This document shows positions 35,773 through 47,700 of a stretch of 64,000 bases of DNA, piece by piece. The stretch is from NCBI GenBank assembly GCA_025345505.1, contig JANVCC010000122.1, positions 40,983 to 104,982 of the forward strand. Direction: 5' to 3'. Below the pieces are notes generated by a model, which did no database searches, was not told where the DNA came from, and saw only the letters and a program-made list of their open reading frames with translations. This DNA comes from Todiramphus chloris collaris. Taxonomy: Eukaryota; Chordata; Aves; Coraciiformes; Alcedinidae. A program made the position numbers and the translations under genes. Every line of letters begins with the position of its first letter. Position 1 is the first letter of the stretch.

Positions 35773-38700
35773 CTACACAGGGAGAAAGAGCCCATTGATG
35801 TCAGAGGAATCAAGTTTCATCTCTCCTTAACCTGATTTACAACAAGCAAGTGTATACACCAGCCCTGAGTAAAAATGTCAATCGCCAAAAATATTCTGGT
35901 TTTAATTCGGGAAGAAAGGAGATAATGCAAAGGGAAAAACGAGCTGAGCAAATATCAGGGAGCTCAAAGACTGACTTTAGGATGCTGGGACACCACTGAT
36001 GTGCTCAGCTTTCTGGAGCAGAACCTGACACTGCCTGTGCCTTAGAAAAAACCAAAACCCAACAGTGAAGGCAAAGGGTGTCACCTTTCCACACTGAGTG
36101 GCTCTCCTTCTGACGTGGATGTGCAAACCTGACTCCAAAAGCACCTGCCATCACTGCGTGCCAGAGCCTTTCCTGCGGTTTACACCATCCCTCAGCGTTC
36201 TCAGCTAACAGCTTCCACCCCTTCACCTCTCTAGGCTTTATTCACTTGATGGGGGCTCACCGTTATTACAGAAACTGCTGGGAAGGGATTTTTCCCTGCT
36301 CTCCACCTACCATCATTGTAGTAGAGGAGTTTCATGGTCAGGGTAACGTCATTGGGAAGCGGCCCGAGGTTTTGCATTAACACGTAGAGTTTGCGGATCA
36401 GGAGCCTGCTGGCCTGTTTGACATCCTTGCTGCACACCCTGTTCCCCAAGTTCACTTGGTTGCTGCAGTCAGAAGAAGAAGAATAGATTTGTTGTCCTCA
36501 GTCGTGAATGTTCACTAATTACAAACACTGAGCACCCCCGGCCTGAAACCAGCAGCAACGAAGCTTTTATGTAACTTCCAGATGAACGGGGAAGTGAAAC
36601 AGGCTCCAGGGATGGGGTGGCATCCACAAAACAACAGATCTCGACTAAGAGGCCTGGCATTCACATTGGAAAGGACTTGGTAGCTGGGGCAATGGACCCC
36701 ATTATACAAACGACATCACTCACTGGTTTAAAGATGATTAAATTGGATCAAAGGACCATAAACCAAGTGCCTTTCACCGAAGCCATTCCAGGAATGAGAG
36801 GAATGAGGTGAGAATCCCATCTAAAGCCCATTCATCACAGGGGCTATTTTTCAGTCCATTTTGCAGTTTGAAGAGAAGTGACTTGCATGTTCTCGCTTCA
36901 ATTCCACCTCAGAAAAACCAGCTCAGAAGCACATTTTTCAGGAGTGAGTAAGGAAGGGGCATTCCTCTCACCTCTTTCACCCACCCAAACGTCAGCTGGC
37001 AGGCCAAGCAAGCAGTCTAGACGAGACCCGGGGCCAACAGGAGTGGGATGAATCGCGCTCCGGAGGCGTTTGTTCCTCCTGACTACAGAGGTAGATGAGA
37101 TGAGCAACCGAGATCAGCCAGCTAACTTTAGGTGCTTGAAGATGGACTAGATGAATCACTATGTGACTAAGGAACCTAAACTTCCTTAACTTTCAAAGAG
37201 AAGGGGACATAAAAAGAGGTAGCTGCTTCATTACATCTCTGGAGGACTGCTGGGCAGGTGGACAACACTAAACACAGGTTCCTAACACAACCATCACAAT
37301 CGCGGTGAAGGGTCCTGAGCACAAATCTTGTGAGGAGCAGCTGAGGGACCTGGGCTTGTTCAACCTGGAGCAAAGGAGGCTCGGGGGAGACTTTCTCACT
37401 CTCCAACTCCCTGTAAGGATGGTGGAGCCAGGTGGGGTGGGGCTCTGCTCCCATGCAAACAAACTATAGGACTAGACAAAATGGCTTCAAGTTGCCCCAG
37501 GGAAGGTTTAGGTTGGAGCTGAGGAACAATTTCTTCCCCACAAAGATTGTCAAAGCCTGTCTCAGGCTGCCCAGGGCAGTGGTGGAGTCCCCGTGATCCC
37601 TGGAGGGGTTTCCAAGCTGTGGTGCTGAGGGACAGGGGTCAGTGCTGCCCTGGCAGTGCCAGGGGAAGGGTTGGACTTGATGATCTAAAAGGTCTCTGCC
37701 AATCTAAACGGTTCTGTGTTCTATCCCAAACTGGTCCAAAAGCAGTACGTAACCTACGAGAGCAGAGAAGATACCAGGGCTGAATCTGACTGACCTAACC
37801 ACTGGAAGGAACAAGCTTGTTAAGACTGATTTCCCCTTCCAGTTGAAGTTTCTTGGCTCATCATGGAAACAGAGCGGCTGTTGAACAGCTTGCCTTCCCA
37901 GGGCAGAGTTTGGTAGGCACTAAACCACCCAAAGCAACACTCTGTGCTATTAAACCCCGTGTATTCACAAATGGGCAGCAAATGAGAGGACAAATGCTGG
38001 CAGTGGAGCAAGGAGAAGGTAGGTACACGGCACCTTTACAAGTCTTGGGATTAGTGGAACAGAAATGGTAGGAGGGAAGAGTATAAGCAAAAAAGAGATG
38101 AGACTTCCATAAGAATTGACAGGTCAAGCATTGGTTCAGTATAAGAATACTACTGTGGATGCAGGAATGTGTCAAAAAGTAGGAGCTGAGGAACTGAACC
38201 TCTCTGAAGGACTCGGATCCATGGTGAGGAATTCTTCCAAAAATCTATCTGACAAAGGGCAGAGACCATTCAGGAGCAAGTTTCCCTTTACCCCTCAGAT
38301 CCGATGACGCAGATCCACAAAACATCTCTCGAGGAACGAGTAACTCAGAGTTTGCACAAGACAATACACCTTGCAGGTGTACAAGAGATGTATCAGCTGC
38401 GGGAGCCGATGGCAACGATGACACAATACTCCAACCAACGTCAGTTTACTAACGACCGCAGGCAGCCGCGTGATCCCGGAGGAAACGGAGCCCAGGAATC
38501 CGATGCCACCGGCTCGGAAGCCTCAGAGCAGTGCTGAGGTATCAGCCGAGCAGATATAAACACAGCAGCCTCTGCTTGGGCAAAACGACAGACACCAAGG
38601 GGTGCTGAGCTCCATTTGGGGACTGTTGCTATTTTTAGGAACTAACGACAGATAGAAGGAATGCTGATTAAAAATAAGAAGAAATAAATCAATGTAGTCA

Positions 38701-41700
38701 AGAGCCATCTATTATCTTTTGGATCTCAAAAGTCTCCTCCTCAGTGTAGTGAGGACTACTGAGAGCAGCTTCAAAACAGAGTATAGTCAGCAGGACACTC
38801 TAGACTCAGTCACGGTTTTAAATTAAAAGAAGGAGATTCAGACCAGAGAGACGGAAGGAATTGTTGGTGCTGAGGGTGGGGAAGAGCCTGGCCCAGGCTG
38901 CCCAGAGAGGTGGTGGCTGCCCCATCCCTGGCACCATTGCAGGGGGGGTTGCCCGGGGCTCTGAGCACCCTGCTCTGCTTGCAGATGGCCCTGCTCCCTG
39001 CAGGGGGTTGGACCACATGATCTTTAATGGTCTCTTCCAACTCAAAACCATTCTATGATTCTATAGTTCAGATTTTCCCAACAGAAAATCAATTCTGCCA
39101 CGTACTACAAGTTATTTGGATGTGTTTAGAGAAGGAGCAGCAAATGGCACACAGAGAGGGCTCCAAAGGAGCTTCCCGAAGAGCTCATGAGGCAGCAAAG
39201 CTCCCTTGCAGGTTCCAAGGTCCAAAGACCCATCTTTTCCAGCAATGGCAACTGCAGAAGCAAACTAAAAACTGGTTAATTATTCTTCTTGGCTTTGCTT
39301 ATAGCCAGTGGCCTTTGATAGTATTTACTTTAAACTACACAGGATTATGGCTGCTACTAAACACAGCTTTAAAATGTCGAACAGACAGAGCGAGCCAAAA
39401 AGATGCAAAAAGCTGCTGCTTCCTGCTGCACATTTTGTGGCATCAACTCAGGCATCCTAAGTGAAAGTTCTCTCAGATCACCCTGAAACTGCTCAAGCAG
39501 ATACATATATGCAAATACCCAAGTCAAATAAAACCCAATTCTGGGTGCAGGTTTATGGTGAAAGGGATCAAATCTGAGAAAGCTTCATGTGAAAGCACGA
39601 GGCTTTGCCATGGAGGTGGCAGAACACTCGTTATTAGCTGAGACAGCAGCAACCTCAACCAGGGTGCTGGTTTCTGCATCACTTCCCTGATCGGGCACCG
39701 TTTCTGTGAACTGTCCTCCCCTCAGTTCTGGTGCAGTTCAAGTGCCTCACCGTGTGCTACGTGACAGCATTTCTACTCCTCAGCTCTGCAGTTCCTACCT
39801 TCTAGGGTGAATGTCCTCAGCTCTGCTGATATTCAGAGCTGCTCAGTGACTCAAGACATGCTCTCATCATAAAGCTTCTTCCTAAGGCCTCCAGAACACA
39901 GTTTGCACAGTGTCGATGTGAGAAATAAACCCAAACCATTACCTGATGATGTCCATATGGGGCACCTCCTTTTTGTACTTGAATTTGAATTGATACAGTT
40001 CAGTCACTATCTAGAGATTTAACAGGAGAGGGGAAAAGAAGAAATGAGTCTCTTTCAGTGGCAAGTGTAAAGGTGCACTCTGAACCAGCAGTGCCCTTTC
40101 ACAGCTTGACGCCAGAGCGCAGCACTCACTTAATGACAGCTTTAACTCTTTTATTGCTTTGCAGGGGACTTTGTCCCTTTCTTCACCACCACAGCTTACC
40201 TAGCACTGAAAGAATCACTAAAAAAAAAAAGTCACAAACTTCCTGCTTCCTCCTTCCACTTCCTCTGAGGGCCTGACTCCCTGGCCTAACTCTCGAGCTA
40301 GGCACCTGGGCCAGGCAACCATCACAACGTGTGTGGGTCCTCCCTCACTACGAGCCAAGGCCCCACGGGAGACGCGGTGCCACAAGAAAGCCTGGCCCTG
40401 AGCTCTGTACGAGACAAGGGCCTGAAGGACTCACCCTGTGAGGAAATACAAACAATACTGCAGGGGCATGAATTTCATTCGTCTCAGAGTTTTCTAAGGG
40501 GAATTATAAGAAAAACATAAATCTAGATGATTTTCCATTTAGAAGGAAAGGATTTGCTATGATTTTAGAGAATAAAATAATTAGAAGGAACAGACAACCT
40601 CACCCCAAGAGAAAGGATCTATTGTAGTCCAATTCCATGCCTATAATTCGCTGTTTCCAGAGGCAATGATGTCAATTAGCAGCAGCTCAGCTAAGCCCTT
40701 AACTCTCAGCCTTCCTGAGAAATCCCAGCCTTGGTAGGGACTAAACTCTTCCCCTGGGCCCAGCTGCTGGGGTGGGACAGAGCAGAACTGGGATGGGGCG
40801 AGCGCCGGTTCTGCAGATCTCTGCACCTGCTCTGCAGAGACCACAGGGGTGCAGAACCACACCTCCCAGCCCGCCTCACCAGCTGGATGGGGAAAAGCCA
40901 GAAACACCACGCAGAACGCGGAAGGAATAAGGACAGGCACTACACAACCCAGATATCCCAGGCCTGAAGCGATTCATCGCTTCGGTCCCCAACCTCTCCG
41001 CATGAAAAACCAGCTCTTTTCAACACCGCTTCATAAAAGAATTATTCTGAACTTCCCATTTCTTCGCTTTGGGCAAGACAAACAAAAATTGCAGACAGGC
41101 CCATTAGTTGCCTGTTATCGTCCCTGCCAGAGTCCCTGGATGGGCCCACAGCCTAGTGCCTGGTAGGAGCTTTTGATCACAGTCCAGCTCACTGAGCTGT
41201 CCTTCTTGAGTGAAGGCAGAAGAAGAGAAACGGGGTCACCAAGCAGCTACGTCAGGGTAGACTCTGAATACAAATCTACTCACCCGTGCCTTCAGTTGCC
41301 TCCAAGATTAATTAAGACTCTTTCTTACCTCCGGTTCCTTGGGATTGGTGTAAATCTGTTATAAGAAAGCACAGTGAGGGCATTCTCCCCTTGGATAACT
41401 TGAAGTGAGTGGTGACTAAACAATGATATTTCCATTTGACAGCAGAGATTGTACTATCCTTAGCGTGGGATCAGAGAATGAGTGGCTGAGAGGCTGCCCT
41501 CCTCTATCAGCGGTCAGCATTTACCAGTTCAAAGCCAGGTAGAAGAGACTGATGTGTGTAATTGTGGAGGAATGAGGTGAATTCCCATTCCAGCCCTGGA
41601 AGGCAACTCTTGATGCCTGAGATTTAACTGCCTGGATTCTGCACAGAGTAGGTGAGTATTGACAAAGGCCCAGGGCAAAGGCCTTGCTCTGGAACTAACA

Positions 41701-44700
41701 GTGTGGGGTTTCTTCAGGAACACATTAACAAGGCGGACTCTTCTGCAGGGGAAAATGGAGAAGACACAGCAGCTTTCCAGGCCTGGAGGCAAGAGTTTAA
41801 AGGAAGCAATGATAGGAAACACATGGAGCTGCTTCTGGGAGTTTTCAGATGCACGTAAGGCCTCAGTCAGAAGCCTGACATACTGAGCAAAATATTCCCA
41901 TGCAGCCTCAACAGTTTATATTTATTGTATTTAAGAAAGGCATTTAACTGCCCTTTAAAAAGGCACAAATAGGTTGGCACAACCTTGACTCCTTATCTCT
42001 CTCAAGCAGACAGGGGGAAGAAAAACACCGTGTATTTGTGTACTTACCGCGAAGACAGCGATGTGTAACTACAGAGGAAAAAAACACAGTATCAAAACCT
42101 GACCTTAGGGGACAAGGAAAAGAAAGCCCCCCCCCGTCAAAACCCAGTTGCCTACAGACAGCAAAGGAACAGGCACATTTGATAAAGGGAGTGAAAAACC
42201 CTTTCGGCAGGTTCTTCACAGCACAGCATCAGCAACACCTAGTGGCCAGCCTGCTGGGTCTGACACACAGCTTCCCAGCTGCACGCTCAGAATTCTCTCC
42301 TGGGTCTCTTTCTAAACAAATTTCCACAGGCTGTACCAATAGAAAATCCTTTTTCAAGAGCACTCAGCCCTGAAGAAGACCAATATTTGCTCTCCACTGT
42401 GAAACGCTCCCAAAAGGTATTTAGTTCAACCTATAGCAAGAAAACATACACGGGACTACTCTGGAAAACAATCCCAGAACATGCATTAAATGACTCCATT
42501 TATCTCCTTAATACTTGTCAAACAACAACAAATTTACGCCTCTTGTAAACAGCAGAAGACCAAATACCTCCCAGCTCTGTCCTAGCTCCCAGCACTGGCA
42601 GCAAGCAAGCGAGTTCACAACATTCTGGATTATCTGATGCACACAGAGAGCTGCGCTGCTGTGGAAGAGCCCATCTGATCAGCAGTGCCGCAAGGAACGC
42701 TTCAGCTGATCGAGACAAGGGCTGGTTTGGTGAACAGTGCTCACAGATGACAACAGTTGGTGCTTTTTCCTGTGCCGAGCAGTTTTTGCTGTGAGAATCA
42801 GCACGGAATATGATTACTTACTAGCTGGTTTTGTCCTGGAACCAGTTACATAACCTTACTTGACAAATCACTTTCCAAAAATGCAACAGGTTCTGAACCC
42901 ACAAAGAGCCAGGAGGGTTAGGGAAGATGAGATGAAGGAAAGCAGAAGCACAACTTCTCTCAAGAAATCAGGCAGAGAGATCAAGATCCCAGCTCTGACT
43001 GACAGTGTCTCCTTTCAGCCATGGCAGAAGACAAATGTAGAACTCAGAACCATGGGAAATCCATTTCAGGCTGCAAATTAGTTCCTACACTATGTACAAG
43101 CAAGCCAAGGGAGCAACAGTGGTCAAAATTTGGGCTCAAGGAATAAAATCCCAAATCTCACGTGTATATTCTCCAGGCAGGGTCTTCTCCTGCTGGAAAT
43201 GTGTGTTGGGTGCAAATGAGATCACTACAAAAATACAAAGCAATATATTGTGTCCACACTGTATGAAGAAATAGGAAACCATTAGAAATGGTGAAAAAAA
43301 ACTTACATACTGCTTCTCCAAAGCATCAAAACAACCTTGAATCCTGCCAGGGAAACACATGTTAATAGTAACCAGCAACGTTCATCTCATGATCTGTAAA
43401 CACACACTCATTACAGTTCAAAGTGCATTTTGTCTGGAATTCAGACAACACAGCTAGTGACATTTTGGGCTTGGAAAGTCCTTCTCAGGCCAAGCACTAT
43501 AAAGGCTCTGTCCTCCCTCTGCAATTGTTTATACTTCCAGGGCCACATCCTGCCAGCCTGGGGCCCACGTAAACCCTGATGAAGACAAGGATCTGAGACT
43601 TAAGGCAGGCTCTGAGCAGCTCTGCTCAGTGCTCTGTACTAGCTCCCCAGCTTGATCTCTGATGGCTCTTTTCCCAACGGCCTTGTACAGAGCTTGTCTG
43701 AAACTTCAATCTGAACACAGTCTGACATGTCTGCTCTCGTAAACTTTGTTATCTGATGCACAGTTTACAGCTATGGGCTTTCTCAAAGGAGTAAATGCTA
43801 TTTGAGGTAGCAACTGGTCAGATATTTACTCTTTGAGTCAAAGGATGTGCTGCTAGGTATCTCCTGAGCCCATCAAAGTCAGCCTCTCTGCTTGTTGGGA
43901 ATGTGCCAGCTCTGAAATACATCCTGAAGAAAGCTGTAGGCTACAGAGACACACAACATCCAGGGAGACAAAATATTGCACGTACTGAAAAACAAGCTAC
44001 AAGAACCCCTGTAAGAGTGAAACTAGAGAAGACCAAACAGCAGCAGAATGGCCCCCATGATTTCCTTTACCCTCTCCCCGTACCTACACCACCTGCGTGT
44101 GCTCTGGGGCCTGACCATGACCTCAACTACAGCTGACACTTCCACAGACCTCGGACTCACATGATCTTGGGCAGCTAATTCTGTCTGGCCTACGCAGAGG
44201 GCCAAGCTCAGACGCTGCGGCAGCGGGAGCCGCACTGGCACAGCCCACAGAGCTACTGGGCACAGGATTTTCAGATTCAGGAAGAAGCCGAGCGGGGTGG
44301 ATGTCTTGCTGTTCAGCACAATCTTGTCTTAGTTTCGCTGTTACTCACTTACCACTTGACTATCTGCAACGATCCCAGACAGCTTTTATCTTCTCGGAGA
44401 ATTTTTAGACAGAGGTCTGCAAAACCAGATATAGCACAGAGTTACAAATCCTTATCACAGCTCTCGGGCAAACACTGAAACTAAGCCAGTCACCCTCCCT
44501 TTTTTGGATAAAACGCACTATCTAGAGGTCCTTCCTGAGCGGAAGTGTTGGGTTTCCACTTGAGTCCCAGGTGGACTGACACGAGGGTTTTGCTGTGTTT
44601 TCAAATGTCAAGGCTTTGCTCAGATGTTCTGGGCTCTCCCAGAAAAACAGTGACAGAGTTACAGCTTAATTTCCAAACACCAGCAGCTTCCTTCTTCTCC

Positions 44701-47700
44701 TCCCACCTATTCCACTGTTCCCTAACACCACCTTCACTTCTGCCTTTAGAATTCACCAACGTCCACGCAACATAAACAACCACGCAGCTCTTCCACCCAG
44801 TTCCTTCTACCTCTGTCTTCAGGTGCTCAGAATGGCGAGAGGAAACCTGTGCTGCAGATCGCAAGGTGAATTAATATCACCCTAGGATTCAACGGTGGGG
44901 GCAGGCCAGGTGTTAACATTCCTGATCAAAAAGGCACTTGAAAGACCCAATGTTTGATTAGATAGACAAGCGGCTTTTCAGGGTTGGGTGATCAAGAGCC
45001 CAACTGTGGGGTTTCCTCAGCCAAGTCCACAAAGCACGCTCAACCACATTTCAGGACAACTAACCACAGAAGTGAGCACATGGAAACAGACTGGAACACG
45101 CGGAGACATTTCACACTCTACCAACACATCCTGAGTGAGCCTACAGATATGAGGAATCAAAGCATTGTTAGTTCTTGTGATCCCACAACAAGACTTGGAT
45201 TCTTAAGGTGAGATTTTTCTCTGCAGGAAAAAAAGCTACCCCGCAATAAAACAAACAAACAAATCTACTTTCAGTCTCTGAAGGAAAGCTGAACGTGTGA
45301 ACCTCAGTGACTCAAAAACACAAAGGAAAATAAACCTCACCGATTCCAGTTAATTTGTTAAAACTGACTGGTATTTAAGTCAACCTCCTGACTCTGAGAC
45401 CTGCTTCACGGGGCTGGTGACACTGAGGAATGATTATAAACCAAAAGAAGCACTAAAAGTAAAGCCATGAGTGACCAAAAGCTTTTGGTTGTCTTCTATG
45501 CTCACCATCTATCTGATGCAGCAGCACTGTCTGCACCACACTTGAGAAGGCCTGATAGCTAATCTCCTAATAAGTAGGACTCATCCATCCAGCAGGGTCA
45601 CCCAGAGCAGGGGCCCAGCAGCGCAGGGTCCAGCCGGGGTGGGAATCTCTCCAGAGAAGGAGACTCCACAGCCTCTCTGGGCAGCCTGGCACAGGCTCCC
45701 ACACCCTCACACCAAAGAACTTGCTCCTCCTGCTCAGATGGAACCTCCTGGGTTCCAGTTTGTGCCCGGTGCCCCTTGGCCTGTTGCTGGGCACCACTAA
45801 CAAGGGTCTGTCCCTATCCTCTTGCCCTCCAGGGCCCTTTAGCTCTTGCTCAGCATTGCTCAGCTCCCCTCTCAGTCTTCTCCAGGCTAAAGAGCCCCGG
45901 GTGCCTCAGGCCCTGGTCCTTCAGCACCAGTTGGAAGTGTTACCATCTAAATAGCGAGTTCCGTAGGAGCTCTCAGGGAACAGCCCCCTCATGTAGGTGA
46001 TACAGGACACTGAGATGGCCAGCAGACGTTTCACCAGCACCATGGACTGCTTCTCCGTAGCAATACTGCTGGGGAACAACATTGGCTCCTGAAACAGAAG
46101 GGCAAAGCCAAAACCATTTTAGTGTAAATCAGGGATTAGATTTAGAAACAACTCTCAGCAGGTGGAAAAAGAGGGAAACTTCAAAATGGAATGTTAACAT
46201 TTCTCTGGTCTTCATGCTACGCACGTCTAACATGGGTGGGATTCAATGTTTTCAGGATATCTATCAATTGATCAGACGTGATTAGGGTAGTGTAATATTG
46301 GAATGGGCTGCCCAGGGAGGGGGTTGAGTCCCCCTCCCTGAGTGTGTTTAAACATCGCTTGGATGTGGTGTTGGGGGACATGGTCTAGGGGTGAACTTGT
46401 AGAGTAGGGCTGATGGTTGGACACGATGATCCCAAGGGGCTTTTCCAACCTGAGTGATTCTGTGATTTACTCTGATGCAGACTGCACGGGTTGGTCACCC
46501 CCTCCCTGTTTATCACAGCTGAACGTTCCCACCCCTTCCACTGCCCCAATGCTGGCACCCAACAGACAACCACTCCTCAAAAAAAACCAACCAAACCAAA
46601 ACCAAAAAGCATGTCATTTTCTGCCAGTTTAACTCTACCAAGTTAACTGTGGAGTCAGACCAGTACCAGCACTGGGGTGGCGGTCGCGGCGGTCCCCAAG
46701 TTTGCCGCCTGCCCCGGCCTTGGTTGAGCTCCGACAGCAGACGGGAGCCCGTCAACGCTGCAGGAAGAGACGGCTTGCAGAGGGGTTTGACTGCAGAGCT
46801 GCGAGCAGCACGTGGCCCTACGACCGGAGCGACCGGGAATCGCTGTGCGATTTTAACATGACCTGCCTCACGCAGAAAGCACAACGAAATCAGATCCTCC
46901 ATGTCCTGGTTTGAGTGAGAACAGAACTAATTCTGTTCAGTAATTTTGCTTTTCAGCTTGGTTCTTCTAATTAACTGCACTTTCTGAAGTTAGCAGCCTG
47001 TTCTCACAGACAGTGTCTGCTTCTAGCAGTGAGAACACCTCATGTTTAGAGTTACTACCAAGGATTGGTGAGCAGACCAAGGCCACTGCTGGATCTTGTG
47101 CACCACATTGGGGGGTGCAGAAAGGGAAAGGCGGCACCTGCAGGGAGGAGCGGACAGGACAGGGGACCCAAACTGACCAACGAGGGATCCCAGCCCATAG
47201 ACGGCACATTCGGCACAGAGCTGAGGGACCCGAAGGGTCTCTGGGCTCTTCTCCCCTCTTGGCCTGCTTTGCCAGCTTTTGCTTGGCTTGGCTCGGGTCC
47301 TCTTTTGGATCCCTCCTCAGAGCACCCAAGGAGGCCTCTGTCCATTCTGCCTTTGATCCTGGTCTGTTGTGTTCCTGAACCCGGTACCAGAATCCAGCCC
47401 CTGAACACAGCTCCCTGCTGCTGCGGGACCCAGTCTGGGACTGCCCCGGTGCCTGCCCCACAGCATCAGTGGTGATGGGGATGGAATTGCCATCAGGGGA
47501 CTGGGTTCCATACTGGGTTTGTATAGATTTGTATATATTCATTTTTATAATTATTAATTTCCTTTTCATGAAGCTGTTCCAGTTTCCTTTTCTAATGGCT
47601 GAGTCTCTCTCCCTCATTCCCTTTCTCTTCCCCTTTGGGGAGGGCGGGGGGTTAACCGAGAGCGGCTGTTATAGGTCTAAGGGGCTGCCCTGACCCTAAA

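Noticed and set aside
46967..47617. 216-codon minus-strand frame inside the LTR-like element
   Set aside because: It shows no retroviral or transposase motif and runs antisense to the presumed LTR direction. It is treated as part of the repeat.
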